A stretch of 64,000 bases of DNA, taken from assembly GCA_963682175.1 (NCBI GenBank), contig OY821775.1, positions 12,744,501-12,808,500 of the forward strand, in the 5' to 3' direction. A program made the translations under genes and the position numbers. The notes below the pieces were generated by a model. It saw only the letters and a program-made list of their open reading frames with translations, had not been told where the DNA came from and ran no database searches. The stretch's first letter is position 1. Each line of letters opens with the position of its first letter. Positions 21,400 to 33,155 of this stretch are shown piece by piece. The DNA is from Triglochin maritima (taxonomy: Eukaryota > Streptophyta > Magnoliopsida > Alismatales > Juncaginaceae).

Positions 21400-24300
21400 A
21401 TGATGAGAGCCGTGGTGCAGAGAGTGGCCTCCGCCAGCGTCGAGGTGAGTGAGCCTTAAACTCCCTCATCTCCTCCATCCTTTCTCTCAACCACCGCTGA
21501 GACCGGCGAGGATTCCGATCTTGTGCAGGTGGAGGGACGCGTCGTGTCCCAGATAGGACAAGGACTTCTCGTTCTCGTCGGCATCCACGACTCCGACGTC
21601 GAAGCAGATTCCGATTTCATGTGAGCAATCGTAATGGATTTTGCGTTTTCCTTTAATTCCATTTCCTTCCGTAGGGATGGATGTTTGTCGAATTTGGTCG
21701 AGTGACAGTTATGGATATCAAATTGATTTAAGTTACGTGTGGAGTCTAGTGAATAGACAAGTTAGAGTATGATCTTAACTTATGAACTGAGGCTAGATCA
21801 GTTGGGAGATCTACTGTCCTGAGATAGTCAAGACCTAAGATTGAATCCCACGGTCTCATTTGCATGTTTGGGGTGTTTGGGATTTAAAACGAGGTGAGTA
21901 GTAGAGTAGGTAAAATAAAAAAAGTATAATCTTAACTTTACTTGCCTATCTCAACTTATGTTGTTGCATGTATTATCTTTAGAAGTTGTAGTAGAAGAAA
22001 AAGGTTTGGCTGTTGAAGATTGTGTATATGTTGGAGAGTCCCTTAGTTAACTTATGTAGTTGTGGAGGAAGCTCAACAAGTAAGAATCATTTCATTTGGT
22101 TTATTAAGTGAGTAGATAATTTGGGTTGGTGATGCAATGTGCAAAGAAATATTGGTTGTCCATGTGGTGTTGATTCTGCCATTGCAAAATTGATTTGGGC
22201 TACAATTAATAGGGCTGAAATCGGAGTAGATGTTGACATCTAAATTATATCGTATTTTTACTTAATAAATGCAGATGCAAATATCCTTTGGAGTTTGTAA
22301 TATATATACATATTTGGGGTAAACAAGTAAGCATAAAATGAGCGTAGCGGCATAGGAAGAAGATATTATCTTCTTGGCTTGTAAGTTTATGAACAAATTA
22401 CGAATTATGATCCTATACAATACAAATCACATGGTTTTTGAGATATTTTGGCAAAATATTTTTCCAATCGTACGCCATGTCATAAATTTGAATTGAAAGT
22501 GAACAAGTGGTTGAAGTGAGATGTAATATATTCAACTCTAGATGATAGATATAATGATCAAATCTTCGGCAGCACATATAGGATTATGTTTTTCTACAAC
22601 TTAACCAAATTTGCTAACTCATCTCATCCCTACTGAAAAGTAAATGCATCATCCCCACTACACAACTATGTTATAGTGTTATGTTATTATCAAATTTTAC
22701 GGAGAATGCAATACAAGGAATGACACATGGTAGGTTACTCAGGGGTTTACCTCATCAGTTGGCATATCAACCTTTGGGAATGGAAAGATGAGTTGTTGCT
22801 ACATTTGTATGCTTTCTTTTCTTTTCAATGATTTTCTATTGATAATTCATTTTGTATGAAGTGTTCATTCTATCATGTAAAAAAGTTTGAGTTCCTGTAC
22901 CAACAGGCATTTTACTAAACTCAGTAACACTAATACCTGTATGCACATAATTAGATGTCTTTCTAATATGAGCTTTGGTTTACTTTTGTGACACTACCAG
23001 AACTTGAGATTGAACCCTTTATCATGTATTGGTCATTGTGATCAATCTTATTATTTGTCTTGATTATCAATTTGCAGATGCAGAAAGGTCTTGAACATGA
23101 GATTGTTTCCCAATGAAAAGAGTGGAAAAGCTTGGGATAAAAGTGTAGGTTTTAAATTTATGTATGATTTTTTCACAACAGTAATGCCTTGATATCTATG
23201 TGGGACCAGCAAGTATTTTTTGGTTATTACTTTTGGGAACTCACCTTCAATAGTACATAATTTAATTTGATAGTTGATTTCTAGTAACTTTGGAAGCTTA
23301 TTGTTTTATGTCAACTATCTCAATTTCAGTTGCACCTCTAACTCTCTAAGGGTAACAGCATCTAATTATTATCTTGGTTGCTTTTGTAGGTGATGCAACA
23401 AAACTTTGAAGTTCTGCTTGGTATAAGTTCTCTACCTTGCTGTGTACTTTTCCGTCTTTTAAATTACCTGAGCTCTTTTGTTGAAAATCCATGCTAGTTT
23501 ATCCCGATTTATAAATTTTTGGTAAATATGTAGTGAGCCAGTTTACTTTGTATGGCATTTTGAAGGGCAATAAGCCAGATTTTCACGTTGCGATGCCACC
23601 AAATAAAGCAAAGCCTTTTTATGCATCACTGGTTGATAAATTTCGAAAAATCTATACTGCTAATGCTGTGAAAGGTAATTTCATGAAGCTTGGTGAACTA
23701 AATTTGACTTCTTAAATGTTAATAGTATGTTTTTTTATCTTGAAATTGACTTTATGCAACTTCTTCTAGAAAAACAAACATAGCAATCTAATCTAATGTA
23801 TAACTTTTGTTGTGATGCTATGTGTTTTGAACTATTGTATATTCTATATCTTTATTAATGAACTATTGTATCATTTGTACGTCAACCCCAAAAAATGTTA
23901 CTACCCCTCCTTTTATTAATAATGTAAATATGCTACATTGTCGACCTTCACATGTGCATATGTTTTTTCCCATACTTGACAGAAACAAGTTATCATTTTT
24001 TAGGTCTGATTTCTCCTTCATTTTCTATTTTGTTCTTTCTTGAGTAAAATTTCTTCATCGTATTGGATTACCATCCATCATTTCTTGGATTTTGCTGTAC
24101 AGTCCCAAGTCCTCTGGAGTACACATTCTGCCTTTTATCATTGAATTTCAATTAATGTTCCTAAAGCTGAGTATCATTATCAACAAAGATAGCACAAAAC
24201 ATGTGTTCTAACTTCTACTTCTACTTCTACTTCTACATAAAACTTTAGTTAGTTTTCTCCAACAAGAGGTGGAAAAGAAGCCAAACCCTTTTAACTTAAG

Positions 24301-24955
24301 AATCACAATTGTCTAATTGAGATTGAATAAAGGACATGAATTGTCGCAACACAGAACAATTAAAGTGCTTTATGATACAAAGATGAGTTGAAGTGATGCA
24401 AGGATTTGGACGACATAGAGGATAATTTATTTAATTAAACATTATGTATAAGAATTCGATCTACTGTATATCATGATGTTTTTCCATGTTAGATTAGTAG
24501 TAGAAAAGGTGGTATTCTGTTTGTAGTATGCGGTAATATGACAGGCTAATAGTTTTTAGGTAATTGGGGTCAAAATAAAAAATGTTGCCTGTATTGCCAT
24601 GTGACTATCTAAAACGTTTTCACAAATCATTTGCCTCCACAGAATCAGCGTATTGATAATGATACAGAGAATCTCTTTTTTTCCTTGCTTGTAGTTTGAT
24701 TTGACCGTATATTTCCTCAAACAATTATTAATCCTTAATTTTTTATTATTATTTCAGATGGTGTTTTGGGGGGCAATGATGAAGGTGAAACCAATTACAA
24801 ATAAAAGTAGAAGGATTATAGGTTGACTTGTTGTCTAAGTGATAATGTTTTCTAATGTAGTTCGGTTGTTGCTTTGCTTTGCTTCGTAGATTCAGTTAGT
24901 GAATGATGGCCCTGTCACCATGCACCTGGATTCATGTCAACCATCAAGGTACTGA
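21400..24955 (+). CDS. DTD1: D-aminoacyl-tRNA deacylase (DTD, canonical type), frameshifted exon 6
   Basis: DTD hydrolyses D-amino acids (and Gly mischarged on tRNA-Ala) from tRNA, a chirality check in translation. Exons: 21400-21444, 21529-21620, 23078-23144, 23390-23420, 23534-23674, 24758-24784 and 24890 on, all GT-AG. They give MRAVVQRVASASVE, VSQIGQGLLVLVGIHDSD, CRKVLNMRLFPNEKSGKAWD, the catalytic-pocket SQFTLYG, KGNKPDFHVAMPPNKAKPFY, and lastly LVNDGPVTMHLDS with the Gly-cisPro motif. Two Mets open the frame; MRAVVQRV (21403) is the family's usual start. Exon 6 has a run of six G and is one base longer than needed for GAMMK; read literally it shifts the frame and stops soon after, losing NDGPVT. 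Unspliced, exon 7 ends at TGA 24953-24955; a spliced final exon is described separately. Either a sequence error in a G run or a damaged gene. Confidence 0.85.
21621..23077 (+). other. DTD intron 2
   Basis: 1457-bp AT-rich intron, GTGAGC at the 5' end and TTTGCAG at the 3' end. No open frame or element termini recognised inside. Confidence 0.8.
23675..24757 (+). other. DTD intron 5
   Basis: 1083-bp intron, GTAATT donor and ATTTCAG acceptor. Contains a CTTCTA simple repeat near 24209-24235. Otherwise nothing recognised. Confidence 0.8.
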
Positions 24956-25197
24956 ACATTTTCTTAATATATTATGGGCTAGTCTTTCCGATGATATGTC
25001 CAATCAATATAATGTTTATGTGGTGTAGTCTATTTTTCCTTGTTTCAGTTCATGTCCGTAGAGTTTGATTCTGTGATTTTCACCAACCTAATAAATGTAG
25101 CAAAAGTTTGTTCTTTGTTTGAAATTAACATTTACTAGATCACCAGATTATTTATGGCAAACAAACATCAGTTCATGATCAGTGGGACTCATGCAAT

Positions 25198-25424
25198 TAA
25201 AAGAATGTGATAAGGAAGGATGTTGACATTTCTCTAAAGAATTGAGGGCACCCCGATAACCTATTTATAGAATGGAGTTTAGATCGGGTTATCGGAGCAA
25301 AACCGGATCCGAAACTTACAACCCATCTGGGCTAACAAAGCTAAGGAAAAAGCTGATGGGCCTCGAAGTCCTTATTACAGACTTAGACTAATAACAATAT
25401 AAAGTCTTGCTTTGTTAGCTATTA
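25198..25424 (-). repeat. Copia-3 3' LTR
   Basis: 227 bp, homologous to 29550-29780 with scattered substitutions. Contains CTATTTATAG, a TATA-like site also present in the other copy. Confidence 0.88.
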
Positions 25425-25432
25425 CTTCCCTT

Positions 25433-28400
25433 CAAACTTGGTGTTGGTGCAAACCAAACACCAAGTTTGGCTCCGAAACAACTTCCGAGTTAATGGCTTC
25501 ATGAAGACATCTGCCACTTGATTGGCTGAGTTCACAAACTTTGTAACAATATAACAATATTGCTTAGAGTCACTTTTTCTCTAACAAAGTGGTAATCGTT
25601 CTACATGCTTAGTTCTAGCATGGACCATATGATTCATACTCATATAGAGAGCGTTAATATTGTCACAACTCACAATACAATGTTGTGGGTTGCTGTTGAA
25701 ATAGCCCAATGTCCTTCAATAAGCACTGGTGCAGAATGTTTTGTTGGGTAAATTAAATGTATAATAGACGTCAGTTATATATGACCGACGTCTATACATT
25801 GTACATTGTATAGACGTCGGTCGTATATAGCCGACGTCTATACACAAGGGTATAGACGTCGGTGGAATATACGTCGGACACTTGGATCGCAAAAATCCAT
25901 CGTATATACCACTGTATATCCGACGTATGTGACATTTTTTCCACTAGTGAAGAATGACAACCATGTAAGTTCTGAAGTTGCAGTAGCCATGAAAGGTACT
26001 CTGCTTCTGCACTTGATCGTGCAACAATTGGTTGCTTCTTTGAGCTCCAGCTGATGCAATTTGATCCAAGAAAAGTGCAGCAACCAGTAGTAGAACGTCG
26101 TGTAATAGGTCATCATGCCCAGTCAGCGTTGTTCCAAGCCTACACATAGCAGCTTTAATCTTGTCAAGAGGATACTCAGGTAACATTCATTGCTCTTTTG
26201 ACATGGGGCTTCAAATTCTTGCTATGACAGATCTGGCCTAGTGATGGTTAGATACTACAAAGAACCAACCACTGACCTGTAGAGAGTCGCATCTTTGAAT
26301 TCCTCATCAGACTTTGATGGCACATATCTGTTGGCAATTGGGGTATCCACGGACTTACAACTCTCCATCTCTGTCTTTTGTAAAATCTCCAATGCATACT
26401 TTGATTGAGATATGAACAGTCCATAGGATGTTCTGACTACTTCAATGACTAAGAAGTAGTGCAAGCTCCCCAAGTTTCGCATTGCAAAATGAGTAGCAAG
26501 GTCATTAGGAAAGCTTTGTAACTGAGATTTAGAAGTACCTGTCAGAACTATGTTGTCCACATATAAGAGAAGCAACATCACATCATCTCCACATCTTCTC
26601 ACAAACAAGGGTGATTCAGCCATGCTGCATATAAAACCTTGATCCATGAGAAACTCAGTGAACTTGTCAAACCAAGCTTTGGTAAGTTTGCACACATGCT
26701 TAAGAAATTCCTTGCTGTTAAAACCTGGGGGTTGTGTCATATAAACTGGATTGTCAAGCTCTCCATGCAAAAAGGCATTACACACATCCAGTTTTTGTAT
26801 TTCCCATCCAAGCACAGTAGCCACACTCAACACTATTCTTATTGTTGCAGACTTTATATCAGGACTAAATGTTTCTGTGAAGTCTATGCCTTCTTGTTTG
26901 AACCCCTGAGCTACTAGTCTTGCTTTTAATCTTTTAATGGATCTATTAGCCTTTAGTTTGCCTTTAAACACCCATCTGCTTCCTATAATGTTAGCTGCTT
27001 CTGGTGGAGATACTTGTTGCCATGTATTATTTTGTTTTAGAGCATCAAGCTCTTCATTCATAGCCTTCTGCCATCCTTCATCTTTCATTGCTTCCTTAAC
27101 ATTCTTAGGATGCTTGACAAGTGATGTTCGAGGCATACTTGGGGTTTGGTTTGTGTGTACCGGCTTGGGATCTGGTTCTCATTGAATGGGTGGTTGTGAT
27201 GTTGGTTTCATTTGCTACTTCATGTTGTTCAGTGTGATCATCATCTACAACATCATCATCATGAACACTAGAAGGTTGTTCCTGAGCAGTAACAGTGACT
27301 TCATAAACAGTGACATCTTCTGAGATTTTTTCTGCATCTTCAGTTGAATCATAAAAGAGTCTTGCTAATTCTCTTCCTTCACTGAGTATGTTGTCAACAG
27401 TCATTGAAACTTCAGGAGGTGTCATCCATTCTGAATAGTTGCTTAGTTCACCAAGAGCAACATTATCAGTTATCTCCTTATCAAAAGGGAACACGGTTTC
27501 ATTAAAAATCACATTTCTTGAGATATAGATTTTTCCATTCTGAGTATGCAGACATATGTATCCCTTGTGACGAACACTATAACCCAGGAAAATGCAGGGA
27601 TATGACCTTGGATCCAGCTTAGTCTTTGAGTAATCTCTGAGATATGGAAAGCAGAGAGAACCAAAAACTCTAAAAGAGTTGTAGTTAGGATGTTTATTAA
27701 ACAACAAGAAGACATGACTGACTGAATTCAAAGTTTTTGAAGGGAGTCTGCTGATAAGGAAAGTTGCAGTTGAGAATGCCTCTGCCCAGTACTTTCTTGG
27801 TGTTGAAGCTTGAAAGAGCATTGCCAATCACAAATCTACCATGTGTCTGACTCCCCTCCACCACCATTTTGTTGGGGAGTGTGGGACACGACAACTGATT
27901 TACAATACCTTGTTGCTGCAGAAATAATTTAACATCCTTGTTTACATACTCCATCTGTCTGAAAGTACTTTATTTTTGCATCAAATTTCCTCTCAACTGT
28001 TGCAATAAAGATAATAAAGCATTTATAGAAGTCTGACTTATTTTTCAGAGGATAAAACCAGGAGAAACGGGTGCATTCGTCAACAAACAATGCATAATAT
28101 TCAAACTTCTGAACATATGGCACAGGGGATTTACCCCCAAGGTCACAATATATTCTTTCTAAAGGAATTGTTAATTTTACATGTTCGTGAACAAAAGGAA
28201 GACGACTACTTTTACTCATGGAACAACTAGTACAGAACTTCACATCAGTACTGCTCATTTTAGTGAGCTTATTCTCTTTGAGTGTATGAACAACACTGGC
28301 ATGAGGATGCCCTAAGTGCTTGCGCCATATGTCTCCTGTTATAGCCTTGACTCGATTGGAGAAGTGAGTAGCATGCTTACCCCTGTCTAACACATATAGA

Positions 28401-28722
28401 TCTCCCCTTCTAACTCCTGAAGCCAAAAGTCTCTGTTTGTCTGCAACTCCATAATATAGAAGCAATTTTGCACAAACACAAAGTTGCAAGGATAGTGTCT
28501 GGTTAGTTGAGAAACAGATAAGAGATTTTTAGACATTGAAGGAACCACCAACACATCTTTAAGAGGAATTGGATGTTTTCCTATGATAAAACCGTCACCC
28601 ACATGTGATGCAGGAAGATATTCTCCATTCCCTACCATAATATACTTAGAATTATTGTAACTAACAAGATTCTTGAATATACCTGGGTCATTAACCACAT
28701 GATCTGAAGCTCCTGAATCCAC
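25433..28722 (-). pseudogene. Copia-3 pol remnant
   Basis: Protease MDSGASDHVVN (28722 downward, catalytic DSGA intact), pre-integrase WRKHLGHPHA and CTSCSMSKSSRLPF, integrase with ERIYCDLGGKSP and DECTRFSWFYPLKN, integrase C-terminus FRVFGSLCFPYLRDY and FLGYSVRHKGY, then RT at 27136-26255 with WVFKGKLK, ARLVAQGFKQ, VCNAFLHGEL and LLLYVDNIVLTG (YVDN in place of YVDD). RNase H is split by the MITE. Frame breaks near 27930, 27830 and 27120. Confidence 0.82.
25724..25949. mobile_element. CACTA MITE (226 bp)
   Basis: Ends CACTGGTG and, inverted, CACTAGTG; 3-bp target duplication AAG at 25721-25723 and 25950-25952. The interior has inverted and direct copies of TATAGACGTCGG, the usual kind of CACTA subterminal repeat. 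Taking it out restores the RNase H translation of Copia-3, so it inserted later. Confidence 0.85.
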
Positions 28723-29538
28723 CAGCTACTTTGAGCTTTCTTTACTCCTGATTTCCGGATTTTTTGTTAATCTTCTTGTTATTCCTTAGATTGTAAAAAG
28801 CTATGGCAGTGGAGATTAAATAATCTTTTGTATTTACTCTACTCATCTCACGTCCTTCCAACAAAGGAATTACATCAGTATAGGAAGACATTGGTGGCTT
28901 TAACATAGCAGTAGTGAAACTCTCATAGTGGCTTTAACATAGCAGTAGTGAAACTCTCATAATCTGACCTTAATCCATTCCACAGATTAAACACCTTATC
29001 CTGATCTGAAACAGATTTACTATCGAATGCAACTGATCACAAATCGTCTTGCATTTTCTCAGATATTCATCTAAACCCAGATCTCCTTTGCTCAGAAAAC
29101 ACAGTTGAGACAACAGTTCGTACTCGTGAGCTTGAGAACTTTGAGAGAAATTCAAGATCAAAGTTTTCCATACATTAGCAGCCGATTCAAGGCCAACGAC
29201 TAATCCAAGCACGTCCTCAAAAAGAGTGCTCGTAATCCATGCTTTAAAAAGGAAGTCTGTCCTAATCCATGATTCCCGATTTGGTTTGGAATCTTGACTC
29301 CATTCGCATCATCAATCTCCTTCTCTGGTATAGTCTCTGTGTTGTCGACAAAGCCGAAGAGGTCGTTGCTTCCAATTAGGGATTTGATCTGTGTGTCCCA
29401 ATAGAGAGTTCGATTGCGTCAATCGAACCGAAACAACGTTCGCCACATTGAGCGAGGTAGGGCAAGGATACTTTGTTGTTCCCGTTCCCACTCCTGATGA
29501 AGCCACCATTGTTTGATCTTAGAGAAGAATCATTCTCG
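28723..29538 (-). pseudogene. Copia-3 gag remnant
   Basis: Minus strand shows gag pieces: LTQSNSLLG...QIPNWKQRP near 29312-29450 in a broken frame and GLESAANVWKTL, HEYELLSQLCFLSKGDLGLDEYLRKCKTICDQL at 28990-29200. No zinc knuckle is visible. A 34-bp tandem duplication (28894-28961) sits where the gag C-terminus would be. Frames are broken. Confidence 0.7.
28894..28961. repeat. 34-bp tandem duplication in Copia-3
   Basis: Two perfect copies of a 34-bp unit starting GTGGCTTTAACATAGCAG at 28894 and 28928. Confidence 0.9.
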
Positions 29539-29549
29539 CTCTGATACCA

Positions 29550-29780
29550 TAAAAGAATGTGATGAGGAAGGAAGGTGATGCTTCTCTAAAGAATCAAGAA
29601 GACTTCAACAACCTATTTATAGAGTGGAGTAGTCTAGATAGGGTTATTCGAGCAAATCCGGATCCGAAAAATACAACCCATTTGGGCTAACAAAGCTAAG
29701 GAAAACACTAATGGGCCTCGTGGGGCTTATTGCAAACTCAGACTAATTACAATATAAACTCCTGCTTTGTTAGCTATTAG
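29550..29780 (-). repeat. Copia-3 5' LTR
   Basis: 231 bp, directly beside the initiator tRNA-Met primer site. CTCTATAAATAGG (minus strand, about 29610-29622) is the probable TATA box of the element promoter. Confidence 0.88.
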
Positions 29781-29967
29781 CAATTAGCATAAGTTCCTGC
29801 CTTTGTTTATTGTTTTTTCAGTAGTACCACACTTTTCTCACTCTATTTGTCTGCAAGGTAGTTGTTATATTTTTTTTTATTTACTACAACACAAAGAAAC
29901 AATCAATTTTGTATGTTTGGTTGTTTGGGTGCTGATTGATGATATACCACTCTCTTGAAACGTTTAG

Positions 29968-29998
29968 GAGTGAGGTGACGGAAGATGGTGCAAATTGA
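29968..29998 (+). CDS. DTD1: Possible last exon of DTD
   Basis: Exon 7 has a donor at CCATCAAG|GTACTG (after 24948) and an acceptor ACGTTTAG lies at 29960-29967. Joining gives PSR-SEVTEDGAN followed by TGA, a short polar tail as expected of plant DTD proteins. If used, the last intron is 5019 bp and contains the whole Copia-3 element. The unspliced alternative (PSRY, stop at 24955) is also plausible. Confidence 0.45.
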
Positions 29999-30344
29999 AC
30001 ATATATGGCATGCTGTCATTTTCGAGGTAAAAGCTTATCTGATTTTAGATAACAGTAGTGGTTGCCATCTTATTGATTTCCATCCATGATATGTGGTCCG
30101 TTCTTAATATTGCTAAGAAAGATATATTAATAATTTAATACACTTGGAACTATAAAAGCAAATCCTTAGCTAAAAATATGCCTTTGTCAACACGACATAT
30201 AACAGGTTGCATCTTAGTTGGGGAGGAGAGTTTATTCTTCATTGGAAGGAAAAATTCACAAGTCTGTTATACAGCCCCAAAGCTTTTCTTCATGTTTCGA
30301 GGTTGCCTTTTCTTTTTCTATGATCATTGTCATATTATGCAAGT
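29999..30344. other. Probable DTD 3' UTR and flank
   Basis: Nothing coding recognised. If 29968-29998 is the last DTD exon, this is its 3' UTR. Confidence 0.4.
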
Positions 30345-30349
30345 GATGT

Positions 30350-32699
30350 TGTAAGATCTTAATCCTAATTGGGTTTTATTGATGTTTTAGGTGGTGATTA
30401 GGAGGAGATGAGATAGACGGCTCAGATGGAGTGTGATGGATGAGGGGTGGAGATGGATTAGAGATGGAATGGATGGTGAGGATTGAAGGAGTGGAAGATA
30501 TTTAGGGGTGATCTCTCTCTCCCCCTCTCACGACTCTCTCATTCTCTCCCTCACATTTCTCTCTCTCAAAGGTGGTGCTCCGGCGTGGAGGGTGTGCTCT
30601 GGCGAGAAGGAGGTGTTCGTCACGTTGCGGTTGCGTGTGGAGGTGAGTGTTGGGTTCTCAACCTTCCTGCTCGTTTTGGTTTCTCTCCCTCGACCTAACT
30701 TGTTGTGGTCGTGGTTGCGTGTGGAGGTTGACGAAGGTGAAATCGTGTGGATCGTCGAGGAGGTGTTGATCGTGGTTCGAACGTGAGCTTCGTCGATGGA
30801 TCGTGATTTTGGGGAGACGTGCTCGTGGAAGCGCCGTCGTGGTTCTTCAAAGGTTTCTTCAAACCTTTCGGTATGTCAACTCGCTCACTTAAGTAGTGTG
30901 AGTATTTGGAAGTCGACGGTAGGCCTTTCAGCTCGTCGCAAGTAAACGTGCAGCAGATTTTACTACCTGATTGGTCGACCGGTTGGTGCAAACAGTTGAC
31001 CGTTCGTATAGAGAATTCAGGTTCTACCTCACAACGGTCGAACGATGCCCTTGAGGCGGTCGACCGGTTGTGCACTTGAGGCAAGCCTGGTTGGTTTCGA
31101 TCGAACGGACCCCCTTTGCCGTTCGACCGTGTGCACCGTCATGGGTCGGGTAGGGTGTTGACCATCTAAACGGTCGACTGCCTGTATGACTTCGTCCGAC
31201 CGTGACTTAAGTTGGAATAATGGTCGGTTCGACCGAAGGTGGTTTCGGTCGACCAGACTTGATGTGGAGCGTGGGGGAATTCTCTGGTGGAATTCGGTCG
31301 ACCGAGTGTGCTCGGGTGTTCGACCAGATTCGTGGTAAGAGTTGGGGGAATTCTCTGGTAAAATTTGGTCGACCGAGAGTACTCGGGTGTTCGACCAGAT
31401 TCGTGGTAAGAGTTGGGGGAATTCTCTGGTGGAATTCGGTCGACCGAGAGTGCTCGGGGGTTCGACCGGATTCGTTGTGGAGAGTGAGGGATTTGTCCCT
31501 GGTGACTTTTGGTCGAACGAGCTCCCTTTGCTGTTCGACCGATTGGTCGTTTGTTTAGTTGAACCTGGGAGTTGACCATCTAAACGATCGACCGCCCTTT
31601 GACCTTGGTTCAACCGAACGAGTACTGTTGGTGGGAATCGGTCGACCGATGGAGTGCCAGTCGAGGCGATTGCCCTGTGTTTGCGTGATTCGGTCGACCG
31701 AGACTTTTGGTTCGGTCGACCGTTTGTGTCCAGTTTTGCACTATGGAGGTGCGGTTGTTGTGGTCGTCCGTGTGTGGCGAGTTGTGGTGTCGATGTTCTT
31801 CCGGCAAGTGTGGTAGGGTGCACGAGTGTTGCGGTGGTTGGGTGAAAGAACCCTGGAGCCCCGTAATTGTGTGAGAGCTTGGGTTGGGTGAAAAAGCCCT
31901 GGAGCCCAGCTTAGAAAATGTGGTGTTGCGGTGGTTGGGTGAAAGAGTCCTGGAGCCCCGTAACTGTGTGATAGTTGCGGTTAGGTGAAAGAGACCTGGA
32001 GCCCAACTAGTCTGTAAGAGGTTGGGTGAAAAAGCCCTGGAGCTCCGTAGTGCGTCCAGGTTGGCTGAAAAATGCCTGGAGCCTGAGTAGGGACCGCGTG
32101 TTAAGGGCTGACTGAAAAAGACCTGGAGCCCTTCGATGTTTGAGTTGGCTGAAAAAGGCCTGAAGCCCTTGGTCGTGTCGTGGTAGCTGTGGTTGGCTAA
32201 AAAAGGCCTGGAGCCCAGCTTGGCGACGAGTGTGTGTTGCGGTGGTTGAGTGAAAGAGCCTTGGAGCCTCGTGATTGTGGTGTGTGCTGTGGTTGGGTGA
32301 AAGAGCCCTGGAGCCCAGCATGCTTATGATGCTTTTCTTGTTAGTAGAATTGCATGCTAGTGTGTTTTTCATTTCATACATTGTAGAGCTTGACATACGG
32401 GGTTTTCTTCCGGAAACTCAGGCATTGTTGCATGTTAATTTCAGGTCATGACCGACGTTAGGTGGGGTGGTGACCGAGTAGAGGAGCACCGCTACCTGAT
32501 CATGCTTTCTCTCATTTGAGGTCGAGTGATTACTTGTATTTATTGTTTAGTCTTTGATGTAATCACCATTTTGGGGAAATATTCGGATATTTATATATTA
32601 TATATGTTGGTGCACCGTCTTTCCTGTGTTTGAGTAATATCCTCGTTGATTGTTGTTTAGAAAATTTTAAATTTTTCCGCTGTGTTTAAGGATGTTACA
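30350..32699 (+). repeat. Solo LTR, family A copy 1
   Basis: 2350 bp bounded by TGTAAGATCTTAATCC and GATGTTACA. Flanks GATGT (30345-30349) and GATAT (32700-32704) fit a 5-bp duplication with one change. No retroelement protein inside. The middle (30960-31730) is dense in CGGTCGACCG (exact at 31057, 31295, 31437, 31639, 31691, 31713) and GGTCGAACG variants. The 3' part has a minisatellite. It shares GAAACTCAGGCATTGTTG with copy 3 and its overall design with copies 2 and 3. Probably a Ty3-type LTR by length and ends. Confidence 0.8.
31839..32320 (+). repeat. Minisatellite with conserved core and variable linkers in LTR A1
   Basis: About 11 units of 38-51 bp. Each has a core like GGTTGGGTGAAAGAGCCCTG followed by GAGCCC, then a linker of variable sequence and length. 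Not found in the other two family A LTRs, so it expanded in this copy or its recent ancestor. Confidence 0.85.
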
Positions 32700-33057
32700 G
32701 ATATTCTGGATAATCATTTGTTATCAAAGCTCCTTGTTGCTCTATCTCATAATGTCTTTCAAGAAGTTTTTAGTAATGATTTTTTTGCAAGGGGTTGAAT
32801 ATGGGTGACTTGTCTCAAGAATGGATGTTTTAGGAATTTAGTTATTGGAACTCTCCCAATTTAGAGAAATGGACTTCAGGTATTTAAGTGTCAATTTCCA
32901 CTTTGTCAAAGATTAGGTTATTTTTTGACATTTGAAGCATCATGGATTATATCAAATGACTATTTAAACGATCTACATTTCTTTTATTGTGGAATCGCAG
33001 ATGGTCAGTTGCATTTGCATCATTTGGGTCAATTGAAAACAACATCACTGTTTTACA

Positions 33058-33148
33058 GTGGTAGGGTTGCGTACATCCGACTCTCCCTTACCTCGCTTAG
33101 GCGGGAGCCTCTTCTGAGGCATTGGGGTTATGTTGATGTTGTTGTCGA
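33058..33148 (+). mobile_element. SINE-like 3' fragment (Au-SINE type)
   Basis: GGTTGCGTACATCCGAC, then CCCTTACC, GGCGGGAGCC and a GTTGTTG tail resemble the conserved 3' half of plant tRNA-derived Au-type SINEs. The promoter half with A and B boxes is not seen. Recognition from memory. Confidence 0.5.
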
Positions 33149-33155
33149 TGGACTT

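Larger units (their letters stand above)
25198..29780 (-). mobile_element. Ty1/copia retrotransposon Copia-3, full-length, degenerate
   Basis: LTRs at 25198-25424 and 29550-29780 (about 230 bp) flanked by a perfect target duplication GCAAT (25193-25197, 29781-29785). The primer site TGGTATCAGAG is at 29539-29549; the purine tract GAAGGGAAG abuts the 3' LTR (from 25425). LTR ends are TAAAAG...CTATTA on the plus strand, so TA...TA instead of TG...CA. Domain order fits copia. A CACTA MITE lies in the RNase H part. It is in the likely last intron of DTD or just behind that gene. Confidence 0.9.

Noticed and set aside
31029..31823. Long minus-strand open frame of 264 codons
   Set aside because: Its Ser/Arg/Pro-rich translation simply reflects the repeated GGTCGACCG words in LTR A1; no domain and no equivalent in the other LTR copies.
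31839..32320. Repeat-spacer pattern resembling a CRISPR array
   Set aside because: Plant nuclear context, cores diverged, linkers of unequal length, inside an LTR, no cas genes; it is a minisatellite.
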